A DNA stretch of 64,000 bases from Streptomyces bacillaris (GCF_003268675.1 NZ_CP029378.1:6572001-6636000); one strand, 5' to 3'; shown: positions 16,493 through 25,452, counted from the first letter of the stretch. Notes: generated by a model from the sequence alone, not told the origin. A program made the numbers and translations.

Positions 16493-18820
16493 TCAGGAAG
16501 CCGCGTCGGGCGTCGGGAGCGCCTCCAGGAGAGGGCGCAGCCGGGTCGTCCGCTCCTGGGCCGGGACCTGCGCCACCGCGTGCGGGAGCGCCTGGTCCAC
16601 CCCGTGCACCACGGACAGGTGCCGCTCGCCCCGGCCGAACGCGGTGTAGACCCACGGGCGGCTCAGCCCCGCCGCCGCGTCGCCCGGCAGCACCACCACC
16701 GCGGCGGGCCAGCGCATTCCGGCCGCCTGGTGGGCACTGAGCGCCCAGCCGTGCCGCACCACCGCCTCCACCCGCTCCTGCGGTACGACGACGGGGGTGC
16801 CGCCGCAGTCCAGATGCAGCCCCTCCGCGTCGGCCGAGCGCACCACCCCGGGCACCGTACGGCCGGGTGCGGGGACATGGACCACCCGGTCGCCCGGGTC
16901 GAACCCGCCGAACCGGCCGGGACCGGGGTTGAGCCGCTGCTTCAGGGCCTCGTTGAGCACCCGGGTCCCGGCCGCGCCGCCGTGGCCGACCGTGATGACC
17001 TGGGTGTCGGCGGCGGGGATCGAGAAGGCCCGGGGCACCGAGTCCGCGACGAGCTGCACCGTACGGTGGACCGCCTCGCCCGCGTCGCTGACGGGGACGA
17101 TCACCACCTCCTTGCCGGGAGCCGCCACCTGGTTCAGCTCCCCGATGCCGATCCCGGAGACCAGCTCCCCGATAGGGCCCGGGTCCGGTGTACGGGAGAC
17201 GACCTGCGGGCACGCGCGTGCGGCCAGCACATCGGCGAAGACCCGCCCGGCCCCCGCCGAACCCAGCACCCCGGGGTCACCGCTCAGCACCAGCCGGGCC
17301 CCGTCCGCCAGCGCCTCGACGAGGACGGCCGCGCCCTCCACGTCCAGCTGCGGGGCGTCCAGCACCACCAGCAGGTCCAGGGCGAGCGCCCCGTCCTCGT
17401 CCCGGCCGGGGCCCTCGGTGCCGGAGAGCAGCCCGGCCAGGGTGACCGCCGCCTCCGGGGCGCCGATGGCCCCGGCCAGTCTGCGGCGGCCGTCCTCGCT
17501 GTGGGCGGCGCCCAGGGCCCGCAGCCCCAGGCCCCGCGCCGCGGCGATCAGGGCGGCGGGCTCGGCCCGGGCCGCCTCACCGCCGCTGTGGACGACGAGC
17601 CCGGCGGTGGCCGCCGTACGGATCAGCTCGGCGGCGGAGGGGGAGGGCGCGGCAGCGGCGGCCTCCGCCCAGTCGGCGCCCTTCTCGCAGGCGTTCAGCA
17701 GGCGGGCCAGGCCGTCGGCGAGGCTCTCCTCGGCCAGCGCGTAGCGGTCCAGTCCCAGCAGCACCTGGACCGGCTCCGGCGCCTCGGTCTCCCCGCCCTC
17801 GGGGGCGCCCCCTTCCGCCGGGGCCTCGGCTTCCACGTCCTCTTCTCCTTCGAACCCGGCCTCCGCGCCCTCCTGGAAGACCAGGGCCACCCCCTCCTCC
17901 ACGGCGTGGCGCACGGCCCCGTCCGGGTCGCGCACCGCCCGCTCGGCGAGCGCCGCCCGTACGGCCTCGGCGTCCAGCGCCGTGTGCCCCTGGAGGGCGG
18001 CGCGCTCCAGCACCCACCCGACCAGGGCGGCCGTGCGGCGCTCGTCGTCCGGGCCGCAGCCGGCGCCGAGCAGGGCCCGGGCGAAGCCGTCCGCCTGCTC
18101 GGGCCGGACGCCGGGGACGGCCAGCAGCTGCCAGGGGTCGGCGCGCAGCAGCTCGGCGGCCTGTTCGCCCAGCGCCCCGGTGGCCGGGCGGGCCAGCGCC
18201 TCCGGGGCCCCGCCCTCGGTGAGGACCGCCCGCACCGCGTCCACGGCCTCGGGGGAGGCGGCGGGGCGCTCGACGGGGGCGGCGGCCGGATCGGGGCGCC
18301 GGGGTTGTACGGCGGGGGCCGGGGCGGCGCGGCGGGGCGTGGGCGTGCCGAGGTGCGAGTCGAAGAACTCGGTGCCCGTCTTCTGGCCGCTCTCCACGGC
18401 CCGGACGGCCGCGAGCAGGTCGGCCGCGGTGCCGCTCAGCTTCGTACCGGCGGCGACGGGGCCGTCCTTGGCCGCCTTGCGCTGGGCGATCCGCTCGCGC
18501 AGCTCCCGCTGGGCGGCCAGCTCGGCCTGCGCCTCGGAGAGCGCGGGCGCGGCGGCGTCCTCTTCCCCGCCGGCGGAAGCGCCCGCGGTGTCACCGGCGC
18601 CCTCGGTGGCCTCGGCGGACCCGGTGGCCTCATCGGCGGAAGCCTCCGCGACCTCGCCGGTCTCAGCAGCGGAGGCCCCGGCCTCCGTGGCCTCGGCGTC
18701 GGTGGCGTCGGGCGCTTCGGTGTGCGCGGGGGCCTCGGCGTCGGTGGCCTCCGTGGGCGCGTCGCCCTCCGGTGTGTCCGTGCCGGCGGTGCCGGGGGTC
18801 TCCCCGGGAAGCGCAGTCAC
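16493..18820 (-). CDS. RecD2-like helicase homologue with degenerate ATPase motifs
   Basis: 775 residues from GTG 18820, whose GTGA overlaps the stop of the aldo/keto reductase gene. Residues 1-95 are Ala/Glu/Thr low-complexity. An HhH region like that of RecD2 follows (LLAVPGVRPEQADGFARALLGAG), then the ATPase region. Where RecD2 has Walker A (GGPGTGKTT) this protein reads HSGGEAARAEPAA, and the Walker B DEAS is DAPQ. The later LVLSGDPGVLGSAGAGRVFADVL and WVYTAFGRGERHLSVVHG blocks clearly derive from the RecD2/UvrD C-terminal core. I infer a non-catalytic RecD2 descendant, perhaps a DNA-binding scaffold. Confidence 0.8.
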   Translation of the reverse strand: MTALPGETPGTAGTDTPEGDAPTEATDAEAPAHTEAPDATDAEATEAGASAAETGEVAEASADEATGSAEATEGAGDTAGASAGGEEDAAAPALSEAQAELAAQRELRERIAQRKAAKDGPVAAGTKLSGTAADLLAAVRAVESGQKTGTEFFDSHLGTPTPRRAAPAPAVQPRRPDPAAAPVERPAASPEAVDAVRAVLTEGGAPEALARPATGALGEQAAELLRADPWQLLAVPGVRPEQADGFARALLGAGCGPDDERRTAALVGWVLERAALQGHTALDAEAVRAALAERAVRDPDGAVRHAVEEGVALVFQEGAEAGFEGEEDVEAEAPAEGGAPEGGETEAPEPVQVLLGLDRYALAEESLADGLARLLNACEKGADWAEAAAAAPSPSAAELIRTAATAGLVVHSGGEAARAEPAALIAAARGLGLRALGAAHSEDGRRRLAGAIGAPEAAVTLAGLLSGTEGPGRDEDGALALDLLVVLDAPQLDVEGAAVLVEALADGARLVLSGDPGVLGSAGAGRVFADVLAARACPQVVSRTPDPGPIGELVSGIGIGELNQVAAPGKEVVIVPVSDAGEAVHRTVQLVADSVPRAFSIPAADTQVITVGHGGAAGTRVLNEALKQRLNPGPGRFGGFDPGDRVVHVPAPGRTVPGVVRSADAEGLHLDCGGTPVVVPQERVEAVVRHGWALSAHQAAGMRWPAAVVVLPGDAAAGLSRPWVYTAFGRGERHLSVVHGVDQALPHAVAQVPAQERTTRLRPLLEALPTPDAAS

Positions 18821-19821
18821 AGCGTGCTCCAGTCCTGGTCGGGATAGCGGTGCACGGGCGCCGACACATCGTCGAGCGCCTGGCAGATCTCGTAGGGAAG
18901 AGTAAGCGTCTCCACTGACAGCGCCTCGGTGAGCTGCGCGGCGTTGCGCGCGCCGACGATCGGGGCGGCCACCCCGGGGCGGTCCCGCACCCAGGCCAGC
19001 GCCACATGCAGTGGGCTCGTCGCCAGCCCGTCCGCCGCCGTCGCCACCGCGTCGGTGATCCGGGCCGCCGCGTCGTCGAGATAGGGCTCGACGAAGGGGG
19101 CCAGCAGCTCGGAGGCGCCCCGGGAGTCGGACGGGGTCCCTTGGCGGTACTTGCCGGTCAGCACCCCGCGCCCCAGCGGCGAGGACGGCAGCACCCCGAT
19201 CCCGAGGTCCAGCGCGGCGGGCAGCACCTCCCGCTCGATGCCCCGCTGGAGCAGCGAGTACTCCATCTGCGTACTGGCCAGCCGGGTGCGCACCCCGGGC
19301 GCGGCGAGCTGCCAGGTGGCGGCCTTGGCCAGCTGCCAGCCGCAGAAGTTCGACACGCCCGCGTAGCGGACCCGGCCCGAGGAGACGGCCAGGTCCACCG
19401 CCTGGAGCGTCTCCTCCAGCGGGGTCTGCGGGTCGAAGGCGTGGACCTGCCACAGATCCACGTAGTCCGTGCCGAGCCGCTCCAGCGAGGCGTCCAGGGC
19501 GGCCAGCAGATGCCCGCGCGAGCCGTTGACCCTGCGGTACGGGTCGGGGACGTTGCCCGCCTTCGTGGAGATGACCAGATCCTGCCGGGGCACGAGGCTG
19601 TCCAGGAACTGCCCGAGGATGAGCTCGGCCTCGCCGCCCCCGTACACGTCGGCGGTGTCCACCAGAGTGCCGCCCGCGTCCCAGAAGGCCTTGAGCTGGT
19701 CGGCGGCGTCGTGCTCGTCCGTGTCCCGGCCCCAGGTGAGGGTGCCGAGCCCGATCCGGGACACGCGTAGGCCGGTGCGGCCGAGATGCCTCTGCTCCAT
19801 GGGCGCGAGATTACTGGCCAT
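18817..19821 (-). CDS. aldo/keto reductase
   Basis: 334 residues, TIM-barrel NADPH-dependent oxidoreductase. The catalytic tetrad is visible as D and Y in VDTADVYGGGEAE, K in LVISTKAGN and H in LWQVHAFDP. The cofactor site includes SPLGRGVLTGKY and the C-terminal IVGARNAAQLTEAL. The substrate is unknown. An internal ATG at 19800 (MEQRHLGRTGLRVS) is the classical family start and an alternative. It is the first gene of an operon with the RecD-like gene, with a 4-bp overlap. Confidence 0.9.
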   Translation of the reverse strand: MASNLAPMEQRHLGRTGLRVSRIGLGTLTWGRDTDEHDAADQLKAFWDAGGTLVDTADVYGGGEAELILGQFLDSLVPRQDLVISTKAGNVPDPYRRVNGSRGHLLAALDASLERLGTDYVDLWQVHAFDPQTPLEETLQAVDLAVSSGRVRYAGVSNFCGWQLAKAATWQLAAPGVRTRLASTQMEYSLLQRGIEREVLPAALDLGIGVLPSSPLGRGVLTGKYRQGTPSDSRGASELLAPFVEPYLDDAAARITDAVATAADGLATSPLHVALAWVRDRPGVAAPIVGARNAAQLTEALSVETLTLPYEICQALDDVSAPVHRYPDQDWSTL

Positions 19822-19891
19822 GGCCCCACCGAGTGGAAGCCTGTGGACAACGGGAGGTCGCGCGGGCCTGCCGGATCGACCTCACCCGCGC

Positions 19892-19926
19892 TAGAGTCCC
19901 CGGGACGGGACGTTACTGATCAGTAA
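19892..19926 (+). promoter_or_regulatory. -10 element plus perfect palindromic operator before the LLM gene
   Basis: TAGAGT at 19892-19897 is a likely -10. TTACTGATCAGTAA at 19913-19926 is a perfect 14-bp palindrome beginning 15 bases after it and ending 11 bases before the ATG, so it covers the early transcribed region and lies just before the ribosome binding site. Its form (TNACTG-CAGTNA) resembles TetR-family operators. No such regulator is encoded nearby. Confidence 0.65.
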
Positions 19927-19937
19927 GGGGAGCGGCT

Positions 19938-20987
19938 ATGCGGCTCGGCATCAATCTCGGTTACTGGGGCGCCGGCATGGACGGCGACAACCTCGCCGTC
20001 GCCCAGGAGGCCGACCGGCTCGGCTACGACGTCTGCTGGGCCGCCGAGGCCTACGGTTCCGACGCGCCGACCGTCCTGACCTGGGTCGCGGCCCAGACCG
20101 AATCCATCGACGTGGGCTCCGCGATCATGCAGATCCCGGCCCGCCAGCCCGCCATGACGGCGATGACCGCCGCCACCCTGGACTCGCTCTCCGGCGGCCG
20201 CTTCCGGCTCGGCCTCGGCGTCTCCGGCCCGCAGGTCTCCGAGGGCTGGTACGGCGTCAAGTTCGACAAGCCGCTGGCCCGCACCCGCGAGTACGTCGAG
20301 ATCGTCCGCCGGGCGATGACCCGCGAGCGGCTCTCGTACGAGGGCGAGCACTGGACGCTCCCGCTGCCCGGCGGCCCCGGCAAGCCGATCAAGCTCACCG
20401 TCCACCCGGAGCGCGAGCACATCCCGCTCTACATCGCCGCGATCGGCCCGAAGAACCTGGAGCAGACCGGCGAGATCGCCGACGGCGCCCTGCTGATCTT
20501 CCCCTCCGCCGACCATCTGGAGGAGACCGCGATCTCCTATCTGCGCGCGGGCCGGGAGAAGGCCGGGAAGACCATGGAGGGCTTCGACGTCTCCCCGACG
20601 CTCCCGCTCGCCGTCGGTGACGATGTCAAGGGGCTCGCGGACATGTTCCGCCCGTACACCGCCCTGTACGTCGGCGGGATGGGCAGCCGGAAGCAGAACT
20701 TCTACAACCAGCTCGCCCAGCGCATGGGGTACGAGAAGGAGGCCGCCGAGATCCAGGACAAGTACCTGGACGGCGACAAGGCCGGGGCGGCGGCCGCCGT
20801 ACCGCACCAACTGATCGACCAGACGGCGCTGCTCGGCCCCGTCGAGCGGATCGCGGAGCGGATGCAGGCGTACGCCGCCGCCGGGGTCACCACGCTCAAC
20901 CTCGCCCCCGCCGGCTTCACCCTGGAGGAGCGGCTCACCGCCCTGCGCGCCGGGACCGACGCCCTGGAGCGCTCCGGACTCGCGTAA
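19938..20987 (+). CDS. LLM-class F420-dependent oxidoreductase
   Basis: 349 residues with the luciferase-like monooxygenase TIM barrel: MRLGINLGYWGAGMDGDN at the start, then DVGSAIMQIPARQPAMTAMTAATLDSLSGGRFRLGLGVSGPQ and LYIAAIGPKNLEQTGEIADGALL. This is the pattern of the actinobacterial F420-dependent subgroup. It reduces or oxidises an unknown small molecule. GGGGAGCGG is an adequate ribosome binding site. A perfect palindrome in the 5' leader suggests repression by an unlinked regulator. Confidence 0.88.
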   Translation: MRLGINLGYWGAGMDGDNLAVAQEADRLGYDVCWAAEAYGSDAPTVLTWVAAQTESIDVGSAIMQIPARQPAMTAMTAATLDSLSGGRFRLGLGVSGPQVSEGWYGVKFDKPLARTREYVEIVRRAMTRERLSYEGEHWTLPLPGGPGKPIKLTVHPEREHIPLYIAAIGPKNLEQTGEIADGALLIFPSADHLEETAISYLRAGREKAGKTMEGFDVSPTLPLAVGDDVKGLADMFRPYTALYVGGMGSRKQNFYNQLAQRMGYEKEAAEIQDKYLDGDKAGAAAAVPHQLIDQTALLGPVERIAERMQAYAAAGVTTLNLAPAGFTLEERLTALRAGTDALERSGLA

Positions 20988-21004
20988 CACCTCCGGGGAG
21001 CACT

Positions 21005-21047
21005 ACGGCCGTGGTGGGGGCTCGGGGGTCTTCCCCGCCACGGCCGT
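21005..21047 (+). terminator. hairpin terminator after the LLM gene
   Basis: ACGGCCGTGG at 21005-21014 pairs with CCACGGCCGT at 21038-21047. An inner GGGG/CCCC extends the stem to about 14 bp with one wobble. Confidence 0.65.
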
Positions 21048-21212
21048 CACCGGGAACAACGCGCCGCGCGCCCCGGGGTTACGCCGGGCCCTCGCCGCCG
21101 CCCCCTCCGTCGCTCCGGGTTGCTCCGGTTGCCGACCGCGCCCCGGCGCCTTTGACTGCTGCTCTGCGCACGACTGCCCCGCGGCGACCGTTCCGGGGGG
21201 TCCGGCACGGAG

Positions 21213-22010
21213 GTGGCGCTCATGCTCTCAGCCCGCAGCCTGTTCCAGGAGATCCTGGACGACGACGAGGCCTACCGGCTCTTCTGCTCCATCGCCGCCA
21301 GCGGGGAGTCCCAGGGCGGCTGGGAGAACGCCCGCATCGCCGCGCTGGTCCCGGAGAGCCGCCGCTCCCTGGCGCCCCGGATCGTCCGCCACGGCGCAGA
21401 CGAGGACAAGCACGGCCGGATCTTCAACGCCCTCCTGAAGAAGCGCGGGCTCCGGCCGGCCGACGTCCCGCCGGAGACCGACTACACGATGCTCCTGGAG
21501 CAGCAGGGCATCGGCCTCGCCCACTCCCGGCTGCGCGGCGACGAGCGGCTCACCGAGCGCGACATCATCACCTATCTGGCCCACAGCCGGATCACCGAAC
21601 AGCGCGCGTCCGAACAGATGCAACTGCTGGGCCGGTACTTCTCCGACCACCCCGACATCGGGCGCGCGGTGCGGATGATCTCCGACGACGAGGACAACCA
21701 CCTCGCCTACTGTCACGAGGAGCTGCTGCGGCTCGCCCGGGAGGGCCACGGCCGCACCATCCAGCGGACCATGCGCGAGTGCGCCCTCGCGGAGATCAAG
21801 GTCTACCGCGACGTCAGCCTCGCGGTGATGGACCACATGGGACGGCTGCTGGGCTGGCCGCGCCCCAAGGCCCTGGCGCTGGCGGCCGGGATCCACGCCG
21901 TGTACGCGTACGAGCGCCTCGGCGGCTGGCGGCGCATGGTGAGCCTGGAGATGCCCGAGCGCCGCGACGCCCTGGGCGGCCGGGCCGTACCGGAACCGGA
22001 GTTCGCGTGA
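21213..22010 (+). CDS. ferritin-like domain protein
   Basis: 265 residues, all helical. Two carboxylate-histidine pairs of the ferritin-like di-iron fold are visible: DEDKHGRIFNALL (about residues 66-78) and DDEDNHLAYCHEELL, with intervening Glu in RITEQRASEQM and a late AEIKVYRDV. It is probably a di-iron carboxylate protein (oxygenase or oxidase-like) rather than an iron-storage cage, since a long C-terminal helix pair with GGWRRMVSLEMPERR follows. Start GTG 21213 follows GGCACGGAGG; ATG 21222 is the alternative. The substrate is unknown. Confidence 0.8.
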   Translation: MALMLSARSLFQEILDDDEAYRLFCSIAASGESQGGWENARIAALVPESRRSLAPRIVRHGADEDKHGRIFNALLKKRGLRPADVPPETDYTMLLEQQGIGLAHSRLRGDERLTERDIITYLAHSRITEQRASEQMQLLGRYFSDHPDIGRAVRMISDDEDNHLAYCHEELLRLAREGHGRTIQRTMRECALAEIKVYRDVSLAVMDHMGRLLGWPRPKALALAAGIHAVYAYERLGGWRRMVSLEMPERRDALGGRAVPEPEFA

Positions 22011-22049
22011 CCCGGCGGGGACTCCCGGATTCCGGGGCTCCGTACGGGC

Positions 22050-23036
22050 TCAGAGCCAGCCGCGCCGCTTGAACAGGCGGTGCAGGCCCAGCACCGCCAC
22101 GGTCATGAACAGGATGACCAACGGGTACGTCCACGCCCAGTGCAGCTCCGGCATGTGGTCGAAGTTCATGCCGTAGATGCCCGCGACCATCGTGGGTACG
22201 GCGGCCATCGCCGCCCACGCCGAGATCTTCCGCATGTCGTCGTTCTGCCGCACCCCCATCTGCGCGAGATGGGCCGAGAGGATGTCCGACAGCAGCCGGT
22301 CCAACCCCTCCACCTGCTCGTTGACCCGGGTCAGATGGTCGGCGACGTCACGGAAGAACGGCTGCGCCTCCTGGTGGACGAACGGTACCCCGGCCCCCGC
22401 CAGCCGGGTCATCGGCGCCGTCAGCGGACCGGTGGCCCGGCGGAACTCCAGCACCTGCCGCTTGAACGTGTAGATGCGCGCCGCCGTGTTCGAGGAGCCG
22501 CCGCTCCCGCTCGGAGCGAAGGCCTCGGTCTCCAGCTCCTCCAGGTCCACCTGGAGCTCCCCGGCCACGTCGATGTAGTGGTCCACCACCGCGTCGCTGA
22601 TCGCGTACAGCACCGCCGTCGGCCCGTGCGCCAGGATCTCCGGCTCCGCCTCCAGCCGGCGGCGGACATCCGTGAGCGGGGCGCTCTCCCCGTGCCGGAC
22701 CGTCACCACGAACGAGTCCCCGATGAAGATCATCAGCTCGTCGGCGCTCACCGTGTCGTGGTGCGGCTCGTAGACCACCGGCTTCAGCACCGCGAACAGG
22801 GAGTCGTCGTACACCTCCAGCTTGGGCCGCTGGTGGGCGCGGAGCGCGTCCTCCACCGCGAGCGGGTGCAGCCCGAACTCCTGGCTCACCCGGCCGAACT
22901 CCTCCTCGGCCGGCTCGTGCAGGCCGATCCAGAGGAAGGCGTCACCGGACCTCCGCGCCTGCGCGAGGGCCTCGGAGAAGTCGCCGGGCCCCTCGGTCCG
23001 GCGGCCGTCCTGGTAGATGGCACAGTCCACGATCAT
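22050..23036 (-). CDS. corA: CorA-family magnesium/cobalt transporter
   Basis: 328 residues from ATG 23036, which has GAGGATG just upstream. The large cytosolic domain comes first (residues 1-265), then two transmembrane helices at the C-terminus. The signature YGMNF places GMN at 289-291 in the periplasmic loop, followed by the second helix and the basic tail FKRRGWL. CorA forms pentameric channels for Mg2+ and related divalents. The gene is monocistronic and divergent from the histidine phosphatase gene. Confidence 0.93.
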   Translation of the reverse strand: MIVDCAIYQDGRRTEGPGDFSEALAQARRSGDAFLWIGLHEPAEEEFGRVSQEFGLHPLAVEDALRAHQRPKLEVYDDSLFAVLKPVVYEPHHDTVSADELMIFIGDSFVVTVRHGESAPLTDVRRRLEAEPEILAHGPTAVLYAISDAVVDHYIDVAGELQVDLEELETEAFAPSGSGGSSNTAARIYTFKRQVLEFRRATGPLTAPMTRLAGAGVPFVHQEAQPFFRDVADHLTRVNEQVEGLDRLLSDILSAHLAQMGVRQNDDMRKISAWAAMAAVPTMVAGIYGMNFDHMPELHWAWTYPLVILFMTVAVLGLHRLFKRRGWL

Positions 23037-23159
23037 TCGGCATCCTCGGGAGGTCAGGGACCACAACGTACAAGGCGGGCGGCGGCCCGTTCACCGTCGT
23101 CTCCTTCCCCGTGGCTCCTCTCTCGCACCCGGCGTCACGGGACATCTACCCTGGCCGGT

Positions 23160-23882
23160 ATGCCGACGCTGATCCTCGTACGCCACGGACGCTCCACCGC
23201 CAACACCGCCGGAGTGCTCGCGGGCCGCACCCCCGGGGTCCTGCTCGACGAGCGCGGCACCGAACAGGCCGCCGCCCTGCCCGCCCGGCTCGCCGCCCTC
23301 GGAATCGCGGTCGCCGTCAGCAGCCCCCTGGAGCGCTGCCGTCAGACGCTCCAGCCGCTGCTGGAGGCCCGCCCCGGACTGGCCGTGCACACCGAGGAGC
23401 GCATCAGCGAGTGCGACTACGGCGACTGGTCGGGGCGCAAGCTCGCCGAGCTGTCCGACGAGCCCCTGATGTCCGTCGTCCAGCAGCACCCCTCCGCAGC
23501 CGCCTTCCCCGGCGGCGAGTCGATGCGCGCCATGCAGGCCCGCGCCGTCGACGCCGTACGCGACTGGAACGACCGCGTCACCGCCGAGCACGGCGAGGAC
23601 GCCACCTACGTCATGTGCTCCCACGGCGACATCATCAAGTCCCTCGTCGCGGACGCCCTCGGCATGCACCTGGACCTCTTCCAGCGCATCCACGTCGACC
23701 CCTGCTCGGTCACCGCCATCCGCTACACGCGGCTGCGCCCCTTCCTCCTGCGCGTCGGGGACACCGGCGACCTCACCCCCCTGGCACCGCGCGAACAGCC
23801 CGCCGGAGCGGACGCCGCACCCTCCGCCGCGGGTGACGGCACGTCGGACGCGGCGGTCGGGGGCGGCGGGGGCGCGCCGTGA
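23160..23882 (+). CDS. histidine phosphatase, MSMEG_4193 type
   Basis: 240 residues. The branch-1 histidine phosphatase motif LVRHGRSTAN gives the phospho-accepting His at about residue 9. The acid/base Glu lies in RISECDYGDWSG and the second His in VMCSHGDIIKS. The Gly/Ala-rich tail from about 205 is disordered. It matches the probable phosphomutase family that, as I recall, is found next to DUF3090 and SCO1664-family genes in actinobacteria (TIGR03848). The substrate is unknown. TACCCT at 23147-23152 lies 7 bases before the ATG and no ribosome binding site is seen. Confidence 0.87.
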   Translation: MPTLILVRHGRSTANTAGVLAGRTPGVLLDERGTEQAAALPARLAALGIAVAVSSPLERCRQTLQPLLEARPGLAVHTEERISECDYGDWSGRKLAELSDEPLMSVVQQHPSAAAFPGGESMRAMQARAVDAVRDWNDRVTAEHGEDATYVMCSHGDIIKSLVADALGMHLDLFQRIHVDPCSVTAIRYTRLRPFLLRVGDTGDLTPLAPREQPAGADAAPSAAGDGTSDAAVGGGGGAP

Positions 23883-23953
23883 TCTCCGCGGGCAGTAGGG
23901 TGGACGCGCCGTAGCGCCGCTATCCGCCCATCGATTCTCAAGGGAGACAGGAC

Positions 23954-24543
23954 GTGTCCCGTCAGGTGTTCCTCTACGACCCACCGGACCGATTCGTGGC
24001 CGGTACGGTCGGGTTGCCTGGCCGCCGTACGTTTTTCCTCCAGGCCTCCTCCAAGGGCCGGGTCACCAGCGTCGCCCTGGAGAAGACCCAGGTGGCCGCC
24101 CTGGCCGAGCGGATCGACGAACTGCTCGACGAGGTGGTCCGGCGGACCGGCGGCAACTCGCCGGTGCCCGCCGTGGCCCCCACCGACGTCACCGACACCG
24201 CCCCCTGGACGTCCCCGTCGAGGAGGAGTTCCGGGTCGGCACCATGGCCCTGGCCTGGGACGGCGACGAGCAGCGCATGATCGTCGAGGCGCAGGCCCTC
24301 GTCGAGCTGGACGCGGACTCCGAGGACGACCTCGCGGAGGCCGAGGAGAAGCTCCTCCAGGACGAGGAGAACGGCCCGCCCATGCTCCGCGTCCGGCTCA
24401 GCGGCGCCCAGGCCCGCGCGTTCGCCAAGCGCGCCCTGGACGTCGTCAACGCCGGCCGTCCGCCGTGCCCGCTGTGCAGCCTGCCGCTCGATCCGGAAGG
24501 ACACGTATGCCCGCGCCAGAACGGATACCGTCGCGGAGCCTGA
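23954..24543 (+). pseudogene. DUF3090 family protein with a one-base frameshift
   Basis: Translation from GTG 23954 gives the DUF3090 N-terminus (SRQVFLYDPPDRFVAGTVGLPGRR) up to TDTAP. It then leaves the family frame at the CCCCC run 24201-24205 and stops at 24280. The rest of the family sequence, from LDVPVEEEFRVGTMALAWDG to the zinc-ribbon-like PPCPLCSLPLDPEGHVCPRQNG, continues in the -1 frame to the stop at 24543. One extra C would restore a protein of about 196 residues, the usual length. Downstream codons show no decay. A sequencing error or very recent mutation is likelier than an old pseudogene. Confidence 0.85.
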
Positions 24544-25346
24544 CGGACACCGACCTGACCACCCTGCTCACCGAGGGCACGCTCACCGTCCTCGGGCAGG
24601 TCGGCGGGGCGTCCAACGCGGTGCTGCACTGCACCGTCGCGTACGAGGGCGAGGAGCGCACCTGCGCCTACAAGCCGGTCGCGGGCGAGCAGCCGCTCTG
24701 GGACTTCCCCGACGGGACGCTGGCGCAGCGGGAGGTGGCGGCGTACGAGATCTCCCGGGCCACCGGCTGGGATCTGGTGCCGCCCACCGTGCTGCGGGAG
24801 GGGCCGTACGGGCAGGGCATGTGCCAGCTCTGGATCGACGGGCCCGGGCCCGGTGAGGAGACGCCCGAGCTGCTGGCCCTCGTCGAGGGCGACGAGCCGG
24901 GCGAGGGCTGGAAGGCCGTGGGCTACGCGGACGTGGGGAACGGGAAGACGGCGCTGCTGGTGCACGCGGACGACCCCCGGCTGCGGCGGCTCGCGGTGCT
25001 GGACGCGGTGATCAACAACGGTGACCGCAAGGGCGGCCATCTGCTGCCGGGCCCCGGCGGGCTGCTGTACGGCATCGACCACGGGGTCACCTTCAACGCC
25101 GACGACAAGCTGCGCACCCTCCTGTGGGGCTGGGCCGGCGAGCCGCTCACCGAGGAGGCGCTGGCGGTGCTCACCCTGCTCGCGGGGGAGCTGGCGGCGG
25201 GGGAACCCCTGGCCACCCGGATGGCGCAACTCATCACGGCCGCCGAACTGGACGCCCTGCGGGCCCGGGTGGCGGGGCTGCTCCACACCGAGGCGCACCC
25301 GGAGCCGAGCGGGCAGTGGCCGCCGATCCCCTGGCCGCCCGTGTAG
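24507..25346 (+). CDS. SCO1664 family protein
   Basis: 279 residues from ATG 24507, with GGAAGGACAC upstream, overlapping the end of the DUF3090 gene by 37 bp. It matches the family named after S. coelicolor SCO1664 (TIGR03843), distant relatives of phosphatidylinositol 3/4-kinases. Kinase-like landmarks are KPVAGEQPLWDFPDGTLAQREVAAYE (lysine and glutamate), AVLDAVINNGDRKGGHLL (catalytic-loop-like N-x-D-R) and LYGIDHGVTFN (metal-binding D-H-G). A small-molecule or protein kinase role is plausible; no substrate is known. It lies in the conserved cassette ahead of mshC. Confidence 0.88.
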   Translation: MPAPERIPSRSLTDTDLTTLLTEGTLTVLGQVGGASNAVLHCTVAYEGEERTCAYKPVAGEQPLWDFPDGTLAQREVAAYEISRATGWDLVPPTVLREGPYGQGMCQLWIDGPGPGEETPELLALVEGDEPGEGWKAVGYADVGNGKTALLVHADDPRLRRLAVLDAVINNGDRKGGHLLPGPGGLLYGIDHGVTFNADDKLRTLLWGWAGEPLTEEALAVLTLLAGELAAGEPLATRMAQLITAAELDALRARVAGLLHTEAHPEPSGQWPPIPWPPV

Positions 25347-25427
25347 CGGGCGCCGACGGGAGCTGCCGGAAGCTCATTCCGTACAGTCTTTCGAAGGTTT
25401 ATCGCAAGAGTGCCTCTTCGGACAGGA

Positions 25428-25452
25428 TTCCGGATCCGGTTCGTATCCGGAA
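25428..25452. promoter_or_regulatory. inverted repeat upstream of mshC
   Basis: TTCCGGAT at 25428-25435 and ATCCGGAA at 25445-25452 form a perfect 8-bp inverted repeat with a 9-base spacer. It lies 12 bases upstream of the TACGCT hexamer (25465-25470), which in turn is 6 bases before the mshC ATG. The placement suits an operator or activator site. Confidence 0.5.
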
